Shown here: positions 50,894 through 60,183 of the stretch, one piece after another
Position numbering within the stretch: position 1 is the stretch's first letter
Layout: every line of letters begins with the position of its first letter
Translations under genes and position numbers: made by a program
Source: Algoriphagus machipongonensis
Lineage (GTDB): Bacteria > Bacteroidota > Bacteroidia > Cytophagales > Cyclobacteriaceae
Length of the DNA: 64,000 nt
Reading direction: 5' to 3'
Assembly: GCF_000166275.1 (NCBI RefSeq)
Contig: NZ_CM001023.1
Location: 496,001 to 560,000 of the forward strand
Notes under the pieces: model-generated
The model's input: only the letters and a program-made list of their open reading frames with translations
Database searches by the model: none
Told to the model about the DNA's origin: nothing

Positions 50894-53482
50894 ATGATTT
50901 TAAAGAAAAGATTCTGGTACTTTTTTACCTTATTAGCATTCCTGGGATTGGCAACACCTCAGGTGATTGCACAGCAGTCCACAGATTTAACTAAAATCCA
51001 GGTGGATGAAATGAGCGACACTGAGGTGCAAGAGCTGTTGAATCGCTCTGCAGAAGCAGGACTTTCTATTGAAGAGTTTTTGCAAATGGCAGAGATGCAA
51101 GGAATGCCAGCTTCAGAAGTGTCAAAATTGAAAGTAAGAATTGCAAACCTGGATCTAGGTGAGCCTGGATTTAGAAGGTCTAGTGAAGCCTCCAAAAGAG
51201 ACCCCAGAAAGCAAGCAGACTTTGACTTGATTATGGATGGGTTCTATAAACCTCAGTCTACTTTTGAAGAGGTTGATTTAGAGAATCAAATTTTTGGAAC
51301 TTCGTTATTTTATCAAAAAAACAGAAGACTAAGTTTTGAGCCAAGCTTAAATCAGGCTACTCCAAAAAGCTATATTCTTGGCCCAGGGGATTTGATTTAT
51401 GTGGATATTTACGGTGAGTCGGAGCAGTATTATGAAGCTACAGTAAATCCTGATGGGTTTGTGCTCTTAGATAATATAGGTCCGGTGTCTGTCTCAGGAA
51501 AAAGTATTGAAGAGGCCACAGGGATCATAAAAAATCGAGTAGCAAGATACTATTCGGGTCTAAGCGGAAGCAATCCCTCGACCTTTTTGAAAGTTACGTT
51601 AGGTGATGTAAGAACCATCAAAGTCCATATTCTTGGTGAAGTTAGGCTTCCAGGGACATTTACTTTAAGTGCTTTTTCCACGGTTTTTAATGCGCTTTAT
51701 GCTGCGGGAGGTCCGAATGAAAATGGAACTATGCGAGCTATAAAGTTGGTCAGAAATAATGAAGAAATAGCGAAGATAGATGTTTACGATCTACTTGTAA
51801 ATGGAACAGCAGAATTGGATAAGCAGCTTCAGGATCAAGATGTTATTTTGGTGAATCCCTTCATTTCCAGAGCAAAAATCAAAGGAGAGGTTAAGCGTCC
51901 AATGACTTTTGAAATCAACGGGGACGATACATTTGAAGATCTTTTGGAATATGCCGGTGGATTTACCGATGAAGCATTCAAAGACCGGGTAGCTATCTCC
52001 AGAATTACTGGAAATCAGCGTTCGGTTTCAGACCTTTACCAAAGTCAATTCAATCTATTTCCATTGGCAGGTGGTGATGAAATAACCGTTCAGAGAATCC
52101 TGAATCGTTATTCCAACCGTGTCCAAATCAAAGGAGCTGTTTATAGAGAAGGGACTTTTGCTTTGACAGAAGGGCTGACCATTTCTCAATTGATTAAAAA
52201 TGCGGAAGGACTCCGTGGTGATGCTTATACCGCACAAGCCAGTATTTTAAGGACCAAAGAAGATTTGAGTTCCGAGATGATTCAAGTAAATCTTCAAGAA
52301 ATTTTGGATGGAACTGCAGAGGATGTCCTTTTGAAAAGAGAAGACGTTGTCAGGGTTGCTAGTATTTATGATATCAATAATGAAAAGTACGTTCAGGTAC
52401 TTGGTGAAGTAAAAAGACCCGGAGTTTACCCTTTCTCAGAATCCATGAAAGTGGAGGAGTTAATTATCATGGCGGGTGGCTTGCAAGAATCAGCCAATAC
52501 CCAGGATATTGAGATTGCTAGAAGATTGGAAGATGGGGACTTGGGGACACTTTCAGAAATCATTCCTACGCAGGTCAATGCAGATTTATCTTATAATCCA
52601 GAGGGTAATACTTTGCTTGCCTACGATCAGGTAATTGTGAGAAAGCGAGCGAATTTTAATATGCAGAAATTAGTAGCTGTAGAAGGTCAGGTTAATTCTC
52701 CTGGGATTTTTGCTATCCAAACGAGCGAGGAACGTATTTCTGATTTGATAAATAGGGCTGGAGGATTGAATCAGTTTGCCTATTCCAAAGGAGCTACACT
52801 CATCAGAAGAACTGAATTTTTTAATACAGAGTCTGAACAAATCAGAAGACAAAGAAATTTGGAATCACTACGACTGCAACTGATTGAGGACCCGAATAAC
52901 TCTGAAGCTCAGGAAGAGTTATTGGCAAGGTTATTCAAGGATTTGCCGAAGGAAAAAGATTCCCCTGTGGATACCCAATTGGCACAAACGAAAAAAGAAT
53001 CCTTAGATCAAATTGCTTCAGAAACACCAGGCTTTGCAGTGAAAATAAAGGAAACAGAAGCTGTGGCGATAGACCTAGAAGCAATTGTTAAAAACCCTGG
53101 TTCTGAAGATGATTTATTATTGGAGGAAGGAGATATTTTATCTGTTCCTAAGCTGCTTCAGACAGTCCGAATGCGTGGAGATGTCGTATATCCAACTACC
53201 TTACGTCATGAGTCAAATAGAAGTCTCAAACATTATATTAATGGCGCAGGAGGCTTTGAAAGAAGAGCCAATAGGAAGCAAACTTATGTGGTTTATGCCA
53301 ACGGAGCTGTAAAGCGAACGAAAGGATTTTTAGGAATTAGAAATTATCCGCCTGTGGAGCCTGGAGCAGAGGTCATTGTACCTACCAAAGGCCCTAAAGT
53401 TCCTCTTCGTTTAGGGGAAATTGTTGGGATCACGACAGGATTGGCAACATTAGGACTTGTTATTTCTCAAATCAACTGGTAA
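50894..53482 (+). CDS. Polysaccharide export protein with multiple SLBB domains (Wza-like)
   Basis: An 862-residue protein from the ATG at 50894, which gives signal FFTLLAFLGLATPQVIAQ; longer frames upstream lack it. After a helical region (about 30-110) comes the poly-export domain (about 155-245; YILGPGDLIYVDIYGESEQYY), then repeated SLBB domains with KVHILGEVRLPGTFTLS, RVQIKGAVYREGTFAL, YVQVLGEVKRPGVYPF and KLVAVEGQVNSPGIFAI. A final copy reads RMRGDVVYPTTLRHE. A hydrophobic C-terminus (IVGITTGLATLGLVISQINW) is usual for long Bacteroidota versions. It forms the export channel across the periplasm and outer membrane. The stop overlaps the Wzz-like start (TAATG). Confidence 0.93.
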   Translation: MILKKRFWYFFTLLAFLGLATPQVIAQQSTDLTKIQVDEMSDTEVQELLNRSAEAGLSIEEFLQMAEMQGMPASEVSKLKVRIANLDLGEPGFRRSSEASKRDPRKQADFDLIMDGFYKPQSTFEEVDLENQIFGTSLFYQKNRRLSFEPSLNQATPKSYILGPGDLIYVDIYGESEQYYEATVNPDGFVLLDNIGPVSVSGKSIEEATGIIKNRVARYYSGLSGSNPSTFLKVTLGDVRTIKVHILGEVRLPGTFTLSAFSTVFNALYAAGGPNENGTMRAIKLVRNNEEIAKIDVYDLLVNGTAELDKQLQDQDVILVNPFISRAKIKGEVKRPMTFEINGDDTFEDLLEYAGGFTDEAFKDRVAISRITGNQRSVSDLYQSQFNLFPLAGGDEITVQRILNRYSNRVQIKGAVYREGTFALTEGLTISQLIKNAEGLRGDAYTAQASILRTKEDLSSEMIQVNLQEILDGTAEDVLLKREDVVRVASIYDINNEKYVQVLGEVKRPGVYPFSESMKVEELIIMAGGLQESANTQDIEIARRLEDGDLGTLSEIIPTQVNADLSYNPEGNTLLAYDQVIVRKRANFNMQKLVAVEGQVNSPGIFAIQTSEERISDLINRAGGLNQFAYSKGATLIRRTEFFNTESEQIRRQRNLESLRLQLIEDPNNSEAQEELLARLFKDLPKEKDSPVDTQLAQTKKESLDQIASETPGFAVKIKETEAVAIDLEAIVKNPGSEDDLLLEEGDILSVPKLLQTVRMRGDVVYPTTLRHESNRSLKHYINGAGGFERRANRKQTYVVYANGAVKRTKGFLGIRNYPPVEPGAEVIVPTKGPKVPLRLGEIVGITTGLATLGLVISQINW

Positions 53483-54549
53483 TGGCAGGAAGTAAGCATT
53501 TTTCAGACAATCAATTTACGTTTAAAGAGGTATTCCAAAACTTTAGTGAATGGGTTACCTATTTCCTTTCGCAGTGGAAAATACTTATTCTAGCAGGTTT
53601 GATTGGGATGGCTTTAGGAGCATTGGTGTCGATCTTTAAAAAGCCGGTATTTAATGCAAGTACCTCCTTTGTACTCGAAGAAGGTGATGGTGGAGGTGTT
53701 GGCCAAATGTCAGGATTAGCTTCTTTGGTAGGTGTAAACCTTGGTTCATTGGGAAGCACTAGTGGTTTGTTTCAAGGAGACAATATCATGGAGTTGTACA
53801 AGTCAGATCGAATGATTGACGAGGCTTTGTTAAGCCCTTTTGATGAGGATGAATTATTGATCGATCGATTTGTGGAGTTTGAGGAGTTGGACAAAAAATG
53901 GTCCTCAAAGGTTGATATTCCTTCCATGGACTTTTCTATTCCTAGAGAAGAATTCACTGTTTCCCAGGATTCAGTGGTTAAAGAAGTAGCAAAATTGGTT
54001 CGGGATTATCAATTGAGTGTGACCAAGCCTGACCGAAAGCTAAGTATCATCAAGGTTACTGTTTCTTCTAAAGATGAGCTTTACGCAAAAGCTTTTAATG
54101 AGCGATTGGTGGAAAATGTCAATGAGTTTTATAAAGACACAAAGACAAAAAAGACCAGTGAAAATCTCTCCATTTTACAATCTCAGGCTGATTCAGTTCG
54201 TTCGATCCTAGATCAAAGCATCGGAGCGTACGCATCAGCTACGGATCGGGTTCCCAATGTCAATCCGCTTTTATCTTCAGCTACCATAGATGTTAAGAAA
54301 AGGCAAATCGATGTGCAGGCTACAGGAGCAGTTTATGAAGAGATTGTAAAAAACCTGGAAATCGCCAAAGTAAATCACCGTAACAACTCTCCACTTATTC
54401 AAATCATTGACTCTCCTAGGTTGCCATTGGAGCGAACGGAGATCAGATTGGTAAAAGGGATGGTTTTTGGATGTGCTATTGTAGGGCTTCTAACACTTTT
54501 GTTTGTTTACTTCCGTCGCTTGTATCTAAAACATGTGCAGGAAAGCTAA
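53482..54549 (+). CDS. Wzz-type chain-length determinant / polysaccharide co-polymerase
   Basis: A 355-residue inner-membrane protein with helices near 35-55 (WKILILAGLIGMALGALVSIF) and 320-342 (GMVFGCAIVGLLTLLFVYF), and a periplasmic, partly coiled-coil middle. PxLPxxR-like PRLPLERTEIR precedes the second helix, as in Wzz proteins. It lacks a C-terminal tyrosine kinase domain. It controls chain length and links to the SLBB export protein encoded just before it (one-base overlap). Confidence 0.92.
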   Translation: MAGSKHFSDNQFTFKEVFQNFSEWVTYFLSQWKILILAGLIGMALGALVSIFKKPVFNASTSFVLEEGDGGGVGQMSGLASLVGVNLGSLGSTSGLFQGDNIMELYKSDRMIDEALLSPFDEDELLIDRFVEFEELDKKWSSKVDIPSMDFSIPREEFTVSQDSVVKEVAKLVRDYQLSVTKPDRKLSIIKVTVSSKDELYAKAFNERLVENVNEFYKDTKTKKTSENLSILQSQADSVRSILDQSIGAYASATDRVPNVNPLLSSATIDVKKRQIDVQATGAVYEEIVKNLEIAKVNHRNNSPLIQIIDSPRLPLERTEIRLVKGMVFGCAIVGLLTLLFVYFRRLYLKHVQES

Positions 54550-54560
54550 ATGAAGCTGCC

Positions 54561-55850
54561 ATGTTAGAAAAACTCTCCTTACTTCCGATCGGTAATTTCA
54601 TCAGGAATAAATCCATTCAGAATTTTCTTTTTTTGGCGATTATCCAATCGTCCAATGTACTGATTTCGATTATTTCCATGCCCTTGTTGATACAGAATAT
54701 TGGCGTGGATCAGTTTGGATTGGTGAATTTGGCTTTGGCAGTAATTATCCTATTGAATATTTTGGTTGGGTTTGGCTACAATCTTAGCGCACCTAGAGAA
54801 GTGGCTGTCAATCAAAATGATAAGACTGCGCTTTCACATTTGGTTTCCAATGTTTTTTCAGCCAAAATTTTATTGGCAGCAATTGCCACACTGATCATTT
54901 TTGTATCTGTTTTCGGGCTCAACTTGTTCAAGGAATACCAGATGATTCTGGTATTTTCTGTTTTGATGCTATTTTCCGAAGCCACATTGCCTCTGTGGTT
55001 TTTTCAGGGAATGGAGAAGATGAAATTGATCAGTATTGCCAATATTTTCTCTAAGCTTCTCTTCTTGATGGGAATCGTGTTTTTCATCCATAGTCCAGGG
55101 CAAAGCAAATGGGTGAATTTTATGATGGGGTTTTTTGGTTTGGGGATCAACTTACTCTTGCTTTTTTATATCCATACTTTCATGGGGATCAGAGTTTATA
55201 GACCAGAAGTTTCTGCTATTTGGAAGAGCCTGAAAGATAATATATTGCTCTTTTTCAGTAATCTCGCGAGCCATATTTCCATCAATGGCGGTTTGATCAT
55301 TTTGAGTTTTTTCTCTGTAGCTGAGACTTTGGGGATGTATAGTTTGGCCGAACGTGTCGTAATGGTCTTAAGGATGTTTCCCGCGATGATTATTCAGGCA
55401 ATCTATCCCAACGCAGCTAAATTGTATAAAAAAGACGAAAAGGCTTTCTTTAGATTTTTGAGGAATGTCTATATCAGAGTGGTTCTCTTTGGGGTATTCA
55501 TAGCGGCTATGACTTATTTAACTGCCCCTTGGACCATTAGGATATTGGCTAGAGAAGAGCTTAAAGAATCTGTGACCTATCTTCAGGTTTTGACTTTGGT
55601 ACCTTTGTTAGCTTGCTTGAATATCGCCAATGTAATTATGATGTTGGTAGCAGATTTAAAAAATTTGCTTTTTAAAGCTTCTTGGATGATGTGTTTATAC
55701 ATGCTGACAGTGGCACCGATTCTAACTTCATTCTGGGGAGGAATTGGAGTTTGTGTGGCCATCATATCCACAGAGGTTGCGGTCTTTCTGATTTGCTTGG
55801 TTTTATTGTATAGAAATAATCGAAAACTTTTTTATGGCTTTTACACCTGA
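54561..55850 (+). CDS. Polysaccharide flippase (Wzx-like, MOP superfamily)
   Basis: A 429-residue protein from the ATG at 54561, 11 bases after the Wzz-like stop. It has about twelve hydrophobic segments and opens with FLFLAIIQSSNVLISIISMPLL and IGVDQFGLVNLALAVI, the usual start of Wzx/RfbX flippases. It moves the lipid-linked repeat unit across the inner membrane. The longer open frame overlaps the previous gene and lacks support. Its end overlaps the GT2 gene by 17 bases. Confidence 0.92.
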   Translation: MLEKLSLLPIGNFIRNKSIQNFLFLAIIQSSNVLISIISMPLLIQNIGVDQFGLVNLALAVIILLNILVGFGYNLSAPREVAVNQNDKTALSHLVSNVFSAKILLAAIATLIIFVSVFGLNLFKEYQMILVFSVLMLFSEATLPLWFFQGMEKMKLISIANIFSKLLFLMGIVFFIHSPGQSKWVNFMMGFFGLGINLLLLFYIHTFMGIRVYRPEVSAIWKSLKDNILLFFSNLASHISINGGLIILSFFSVAETLGMYSLAERVVMVLRMFPAMIIQAIYPNAAKLYKKDEKAFFRFLRNVYIRVVLFGVFIAAMTYLTAPWTIRILAREELKESVTYLQVLTLVPLLACLNIANVIMMLVADLKNLLFKASWMMCLYMLTVAPILTSFWGGIGVCVAIISTEVAVFLICLVLLYRNNRKLFYGFYT

Positions 55851-56772
55851 TCCATCAGTTGCAATAATTCTTGTGAATTGGAACGGGTATGATTTTACAG
55901 CAGCCTGCATCAATTCCCTGCGGAAGTTAGAGTTTCCTGACTATCAAGTGATTTTAGTAGACAATGCCTCCGGGAATAATGAAGGACAAAAGCTCTTAAC
56001 TGCATTTCCTGAGATCATTCTATTGGAAAATAAAGAAAACTTGGGTTTTGCAGGGGGGAATAATGTAGGGATCAAAAAAGCTTTGGAGGATGGTTATTCA
56101 CATATCATGCTTTTGAATAATGATACCGAAGTAGCCCCTGATTTTTTGGGTCAAATGGTGCGAGTATTTAACTCCAGTAATCAGCAGCTAGGCGTGGTTC
56201 AGCCCTTGATTACATTTCTGAATGATAAAGGGAAAATTTGGAGTGCTGGAGGGAAATGGAATTCGTTATTGGGAAGATCCATCACCTTAGGAGATCGAAA
56301 ACCTGTTGAAGATTATCAGGCTAAAGATGTCAAATTGGATTGGGCAACGGGCTGTTGTATGCTGATCTCAAGGGAAGCTATGATGAAAACAGGTTTGCTT
56401 AACGAATCCTATTTTGCCTATTTCGAAGACGTGGAATGGTCCTTGAGGTTTAGAGAAAAAGGATATCAAATAGCCTTGGCTTCCAAAGCGATGATCTATC
56501 ATGAGGCAGGAGCTTCTTCAAAAAAAGCACATGCTGAAGGTGTTTTGAGCCCCAAAGTGTTTTATTATCATGTTCGGAATCAGTTTTATCTGATTCGTGG
56601 TATGCAAAAAGGAATGTCTTTCCTTTTGTCACTAGGGTACCATGGTTTCCGTTTTCTGCTTTGGATACTCTATTTTTGTTTGAGAGGGAGGTTCCAAAAA
56701 TTAAAAGCTGTTGTTAATGGTATGATAGATGGCTTAGGTGCTTCTCTAAAAAAAGCTCCATCATGGCCTTGA
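55834..56772 (+). CDS. Glycosyltransferase family 2 (rhamnosyltransferase-like)
   Basis: A 312-residue protein with GT-A fold motifs: VAIILVNWNGYDFTAACINSL, VILVDNASGNN, ENLGFAGGNNVGIKKAL and the metal-binding-type LLNNDTEV. Further on are WATGCCMLISREAM and YFAYFEDVEWSLRFREKGY, which are typical of WbbL-like enzymes. The C-terminus has hydrophobic helices that may attach it to the membrane. It adds a sugar, in related proteins often rhamnose, to the lipid-linked unit. Confidence 0.92.
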   Translation: MAFTPDPSVAIILVNWNGYDFTAACINSLRKLEFPDYQVILVDNASGNNEGQKLLTAFPEIILLENKENLGFAGGNNVGIKKALEDGYSHIMLLNNDTEVAPDFLGQMVRVFNSSNQQLGVVQPLITFLNDKGKIWSAGGKWNSLLGRSITLGDRKPVEDYQAKDVKLDWATGCCMLISREAMMKTGLLNESYFAYFEDVEWSLRFREKGYQIALASKAMIYHEAGASSKKAHAEGVLSPKVFYYHVRNQFYLIRGMQKGMSFLLSLGYHGFRFLLWILYFCLRGRFQKLKAVVNGMIDGLGASLKKAPSWP

Positions 56773-58166
56773 TAATTTTCATTTTCATTTCCTTTGCTGT
56801 TGCTGCTGGATTATTCTGGGCAGTGCAGGAAATGGTATTTAATGGAAGGTGGAAGTATTTCATTTTTTTTCTGATTGGATTTCTACCTTTTTATATCACC
56901 ACTCTTAGTTTGGTCTATTTAGCTACTGGATCCAGTGCATTGGTAGGTGTATTTCAGGTACTTAAGGAATTGATCGTGCTATTAGCTCTTTTTTCCTTCC
57001 TGCTTTACCAACGAAAATTATTCGAATATCCCTTTCGATTTCAATGGACAGATACCTTCTTTCTAGCCTTTCTTAGCTTGGCTGCTATTTATTTGATTTT
57101 ACCGTTGGGGCAAGCTTCTTTCATGAACAAGGCCCTTTATTATAAGGGGATTTTAATACCGGGGATAGTTTATTTCTTAGGCAGAAATAGCACATTTAAC
57201 AAGGACGAAATCCGTGGGGTATTTCAAATGATTTTCATTATCGCCATTGGGGCATTCTTGGTTAATCTTTTTGAAAATTATGTGCTGCAGGCTCATTTGC
57301 AGCAGTTCACTGGTTATGCCTTGTATAATCATGTGATAAATGACATTGATCCAACAGGTAATTTTGGTTTGACGTGGACTTTTGAGACCCAAGCGGTAAC
57401 CAAACGATTGGCGAGCTTTTTTTCTGACCCCCTGGAAATGGCCAGTTCAGTTTTGATGGGTTTTGCAGCAGGGCTGATTTGGTTTTTGACCAGCAAAAGG
57501 GAATACAACTGGCTTTACATTTTGGTCATGGCTTGCTCTTTGGGAAGTTTGGTGTTTTCAGCTTCTAGAGCCGCTTTTGGAGCATTCTTCCTAATGATAT
57601 TCTTTTTGGCTTTAGTTTTTGGACTATACAAACTGATAGCTGCGGGCTTTCTAAGCCTGATTGCTTTTGCAGTGTATGTGATCTTCTTTGCCAGCGATGA
57701 TTTTTACTTTTTCGTCCTAGATACCATCACTTTTGAAAATACTTCCAGTGTGGGACATGTAGTAGAATGGCTGCTTGCATTGGATTCAATGGTGGGAAAT
57801 CCAATGGGCATAGGATTGGCAATGTCTGGAAATGCCGGAAGTGTTACGGATGAATTAAGAGTGGGAGGAGAAAATCAGTTTTTGATATATGGAGTTCAGT
57901 TAGGCTGGCTCGGCATGATTTTGTATATACTTACCTTGGCTTCCGCAGTGATATTAAGTTTGAGAGTTTTTTATCGAACAGATAATATTATGGAAGCCCG
58001 AATTGCTTTTGTAGCTGCAGCAGTGAAGGTTGGATTGCTTTTACCTCTATTTACCGCCAATGCCGAAATGTACACTTACGTGGCTTGGACCACTTGGTGG
58101 ATGGCAGGATATTCTGTTCATGCCTACAGCAGATTAAAAACCCAAGAAAACCTGAAACTTGCATGA
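56763..58166 (+). CDS. O-antigen/exopolysaccharide polymerase-like membrane protein (Wzy-like)
   Basis: A 467-residue protein with about eleven hydrophobic segments and a large periplasmic loop between later helices. The region SFFSDPLEMASSVLMGF, SLVFSASRAAFGAFFLM and VGNPMGIGLAMSGN is of the Wzy/WaaL (O-antigen ligase superfamily) type. Position between flippase-type and glycosyltransferase genes supports a polymerase. Sequence similarity within this class is weak, so ligase activity is an alternative. It overlaps the GT2 gene by 10 bases and the next GT4 gene by 4. Confidence 0.82.
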   Translation: MALIIFIFISFAVAAGLFWAVQEMVFNGRWKYFIFFLIGFLPFYITTLSLVYLATGSSALVGVFQVLKELIVLLALFSFLLYQRKLFEYPFRFQWTDTFFLAFLSLAAIYLILPLGQASFMNKALYYKGILIPGIVYFLGRNSTFNKDEIRGVFQMIFIIAIGAFLVNLFENYVLQAHLQQFTGYALYNHVINDIDPTGNFGLTWTFETQAVTKRLASFFSDPLEMASSVLMGFAAGLIWFLTSKREYNWLYILVMACSLGSLVFSASRAAFGAFFLMIFFLALVFGLYKLIAAGFLSLIAFAVYVIFFASDDFYFFVLDTITFENTSSVGHVVEWLLALDSMVGNPMGIGLAMSGNAGSVTDELRVGGENQFLIYGVQLGWLGMILYILTLASAVILSLRVFYRTDNIMEARIAFVAAAVKVGLLLPLFTANAEMYTYVAWTTWWMAGYSVHAYSRLKTQENLKLA

Positions 58167-59293
58167 AAGTACTTTTAGACCTTCAATATCTGAACGTGGC
58201 CACTACAGGCATCAAAACCTATATGATGGAATTGGCAAATGCAACCAAGGCATTTCCACATCCTGAAATAGAATGGATTTTCACCCATGATCCCGAAAAA
58301 CAAGCGGCTGATACTACCTTTAAAAATCCTTCCTCAAAATTTCAGAGACTAAACTACCACTTGGATTATTTCCGTTGGAAAGAGTTTCAGCTTCCAGATT
58401 TGGTTAAAAAGCATCAGCCAGATGTGTTAATATGTCCAGATTTTGTTTCTCCGGCAGCTTCACTTCCATGCCGAAGGATGACCGTACTTCATGATGCCTT
58501 TTTCTGGCAAATGCCTCAGAACTATCCCCGATGGTGGAGAAAGTATTTTCTTAATTTGATACGAAAAGGCCTTAAAGAAAAAACTGAAATCATTACCACG
58601 ACTCAGTATTCCAAAACAGCCCTGCATAAGCATTTGGGAAATGAATTACCGATTCATGTGGTTTATCAAAGTCCTAAAATCATCAATTCTGTAGCCGATG
58701 AAATGATTCTGGATCGCTTAAAATTGAGAGATACCCCATACTTCTTTCACCTGGGGACCTTTGACAAAAGGAAAAATTTACCTCTGCTCGTTCATGCATT
58801 TAAAACATTTTTGGAAAAAGAAAACCAGGACTTCAAATTGGTTTTGGCAGGAGGCCCAGGTCAAAGTATTCAAATGAATGATTTTCCAGTGGTAGAAAAG
58901 TTGGTTTCGGAACTCGGACTGAAAGAGAAAGTAGTCTTGCCAGGCTATATTTCTGATGCTGAGATTGTCAGTCTCTACCAGGAAGCATTTTGCTATGTTT
59001 TTCCCTCAGAAAATGAAGGTTTTGGCATCCCTATTTTGGAAGCGATGAAATTTGGTGTTCCAGTAATTCATTCAGACCAAGCAGCACTAAAAGAGATTGC
59101 CAACGGAGCAGGACTTAGCTCCAAATCAGGTGATGCATCAGATTTGGCAGAAAAAATGATACTTTTGAGCCGGGATAAAGCTTTACGGGAGACTTTGATA
59201 AAACAAGGTCTGAAGCAAAGCGATAATTTTTCCCCTAAAAAATTTCTAGAAGCTTTTCAGTATCTGATTTTGGATGCTGCCCCTGCATTATGA
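58163..59293 (+). CDS. Glycosyltransferase family 4
   Basis: A 376-residue enzyme from the ATG overlapping the polymerase stop (ATGA). It starts KVLLDLQYLNVATTGIKTYMMEL, and has YFFHLGTFDKRKNLPLLVHAF, VVLPGYISDAEIVSLYQEA and the donor-site motif PSENEGFGIPILEAM with the conserved E-x7-E pair. It resembles mannosyl- or glucosyltransferases of the WbaZ type, but the donor cannot be fixed. Confidence 0.92.
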   Translation: MKVLLDLQYLNVATTGIKTYMMELANATKAFPHPEIEWIFTHDPEKQAADTTFKNPSSKFQRLNYHLDYFRWKEFQLPDLVKKHQPDVLICPDFVSPAASLPCRRMTVLHDAFFWQMPQNYPRWWRKYFLNLIRKGLKEKTEIITTTQYSKTALHKHLGNELPIHVVYQSPKIINSVADEMILDRLKLRDTPYFFHLGTFDKRKNLPLLVHAFKTFLEKENQDFKLVLAGGPGQSIQMNDFPVVEKLVSELGLKEKVVLPGYISDAEIVSLYQEAFCYVFPSENEGFGIPILEAMKFGVPVIHSDQAALKEIANGAGLSSKSGDASDLAEKMILLSRDKALRETLIKQGLKQSDNFSPKKFLEAFQYLILDAAPAL

Positions 59294-60183
59294 GGCAAAT
59301 TATTTGTCCGGTCTGTCATACGAAACCTTCCCAAGACAAGGAAGAATTATCTATTATCAATTGTCCTCAATGTCAAGTGAAATGGACCTTCTTTTGGAAG
59401 GAGCTCGATGCGGATGCCCTTTATGAAGATGAGGTTTATGAAGTGGTGGATAACCGGGAGTCCATTTTTGAAAAGATCATTTTTAGAGAAGCAGGTAAAG
59501 TCCTCAAGAAAGCGAAAGGAATACAGCCTGACTTAAAATCACTATTGGATTTTGGCAGTGGAAAAGGCCAGTTTATGCATGCAGCAAAAAGTCTAGGTTT
59601 TTCCACATTCGGAATTGAAACTGCTGAAAATAGAGCTGCTTTTGCTAGGGAAAAGTATCAGCTCCAGGTTAAGAATGAATTCTACGAAAGCGGGAAGATT
59701 GAAAGTGGAGAATTTGACTTAATTTCCTTAAACCACGTGTTAGAGCATCTTCCTGATCCAATGGGATTGCTAAAAGAGCTATTGGATCAAAATTTAGCAA
59801 GTAGCGGTCTCGCATATATAGAAGTGCCTCGATCAGACTCCTGGCAGGCAAAATTGGCTGGGGGAAAATGGCTTCATTGGGATATACCGAAGCATTTGAC
59901 ACATTGGAATGAGGAAACCCTCATAAAAGAAATGGAGAGAATTGGCTATCGACAAGTAGGGGCCAGGAAATTTTCTATCCATTTAGGTGTGTTGGGAATG
60001 CTTCAGGCGCTCTTGTCAAAAGTTGGTTTTAAAGGCCATCTTATTCTTAAGTTGAAAAGGAAAAAGACGATTGGACTGATGGCTGCGATTTTACTTTTCA
60101 TGCCTCTAGCATGGATTTTGGAAGGTTTATCTACTTTGAGTAGCAAGTCAGGAATCCTTGGTCTCTATTTTCAGAAAAAATGA
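59290..60183 (+). CDS. Class I SAM methyltransferase with zinc-ribbon N-terminus
   Basis: A 297-residue protein. The N-terminus has CPVCHTKP and NCPQCQVKW, a four-cysteine zinc-ribbon-like motif. The methyltransferase domain follows (about 75-215: LLDFGSGKGQFMHAAKSLGFSTFGIE, then DLISLNHVLEHLPDPMGLL). A C-terminal hydrophobic helix (about 262-280, TIGLMAAILLFMPLAWILEG) may anchor it to the membrane. Such genes are common in O-antigen loci and may methylate a sugar or lipid-linked intermediate. Overlaps of 4 bases on both sides place it firmly in the operon. Confidence 0.88.
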   Translation: MRQIICPVCHTKPSQDKEELSIINCPQCQVKWTFFWKELDADALYEDEVYEVVDNRESIFEKIIFREAGKVLKKAKGIQPDLKSLLDFGSGKGQFMHAAKSLGFSTFGIETAENRAAFAREKYQLQVKNEFYESGKIESGEFDLISLNHVLEHLPDPMGLLKELLDQNLASSGLAYIEVPRSDSWQAKLAGGKWLHWDIPKHLTHWNEETLIKEMERIGYRQVGARKFSIHLGVLGMLQALLSKVGFKGHLILKLKRKKTIGLMAAILLFMPLAWILEGLSTLSSKSGILGLYFQKK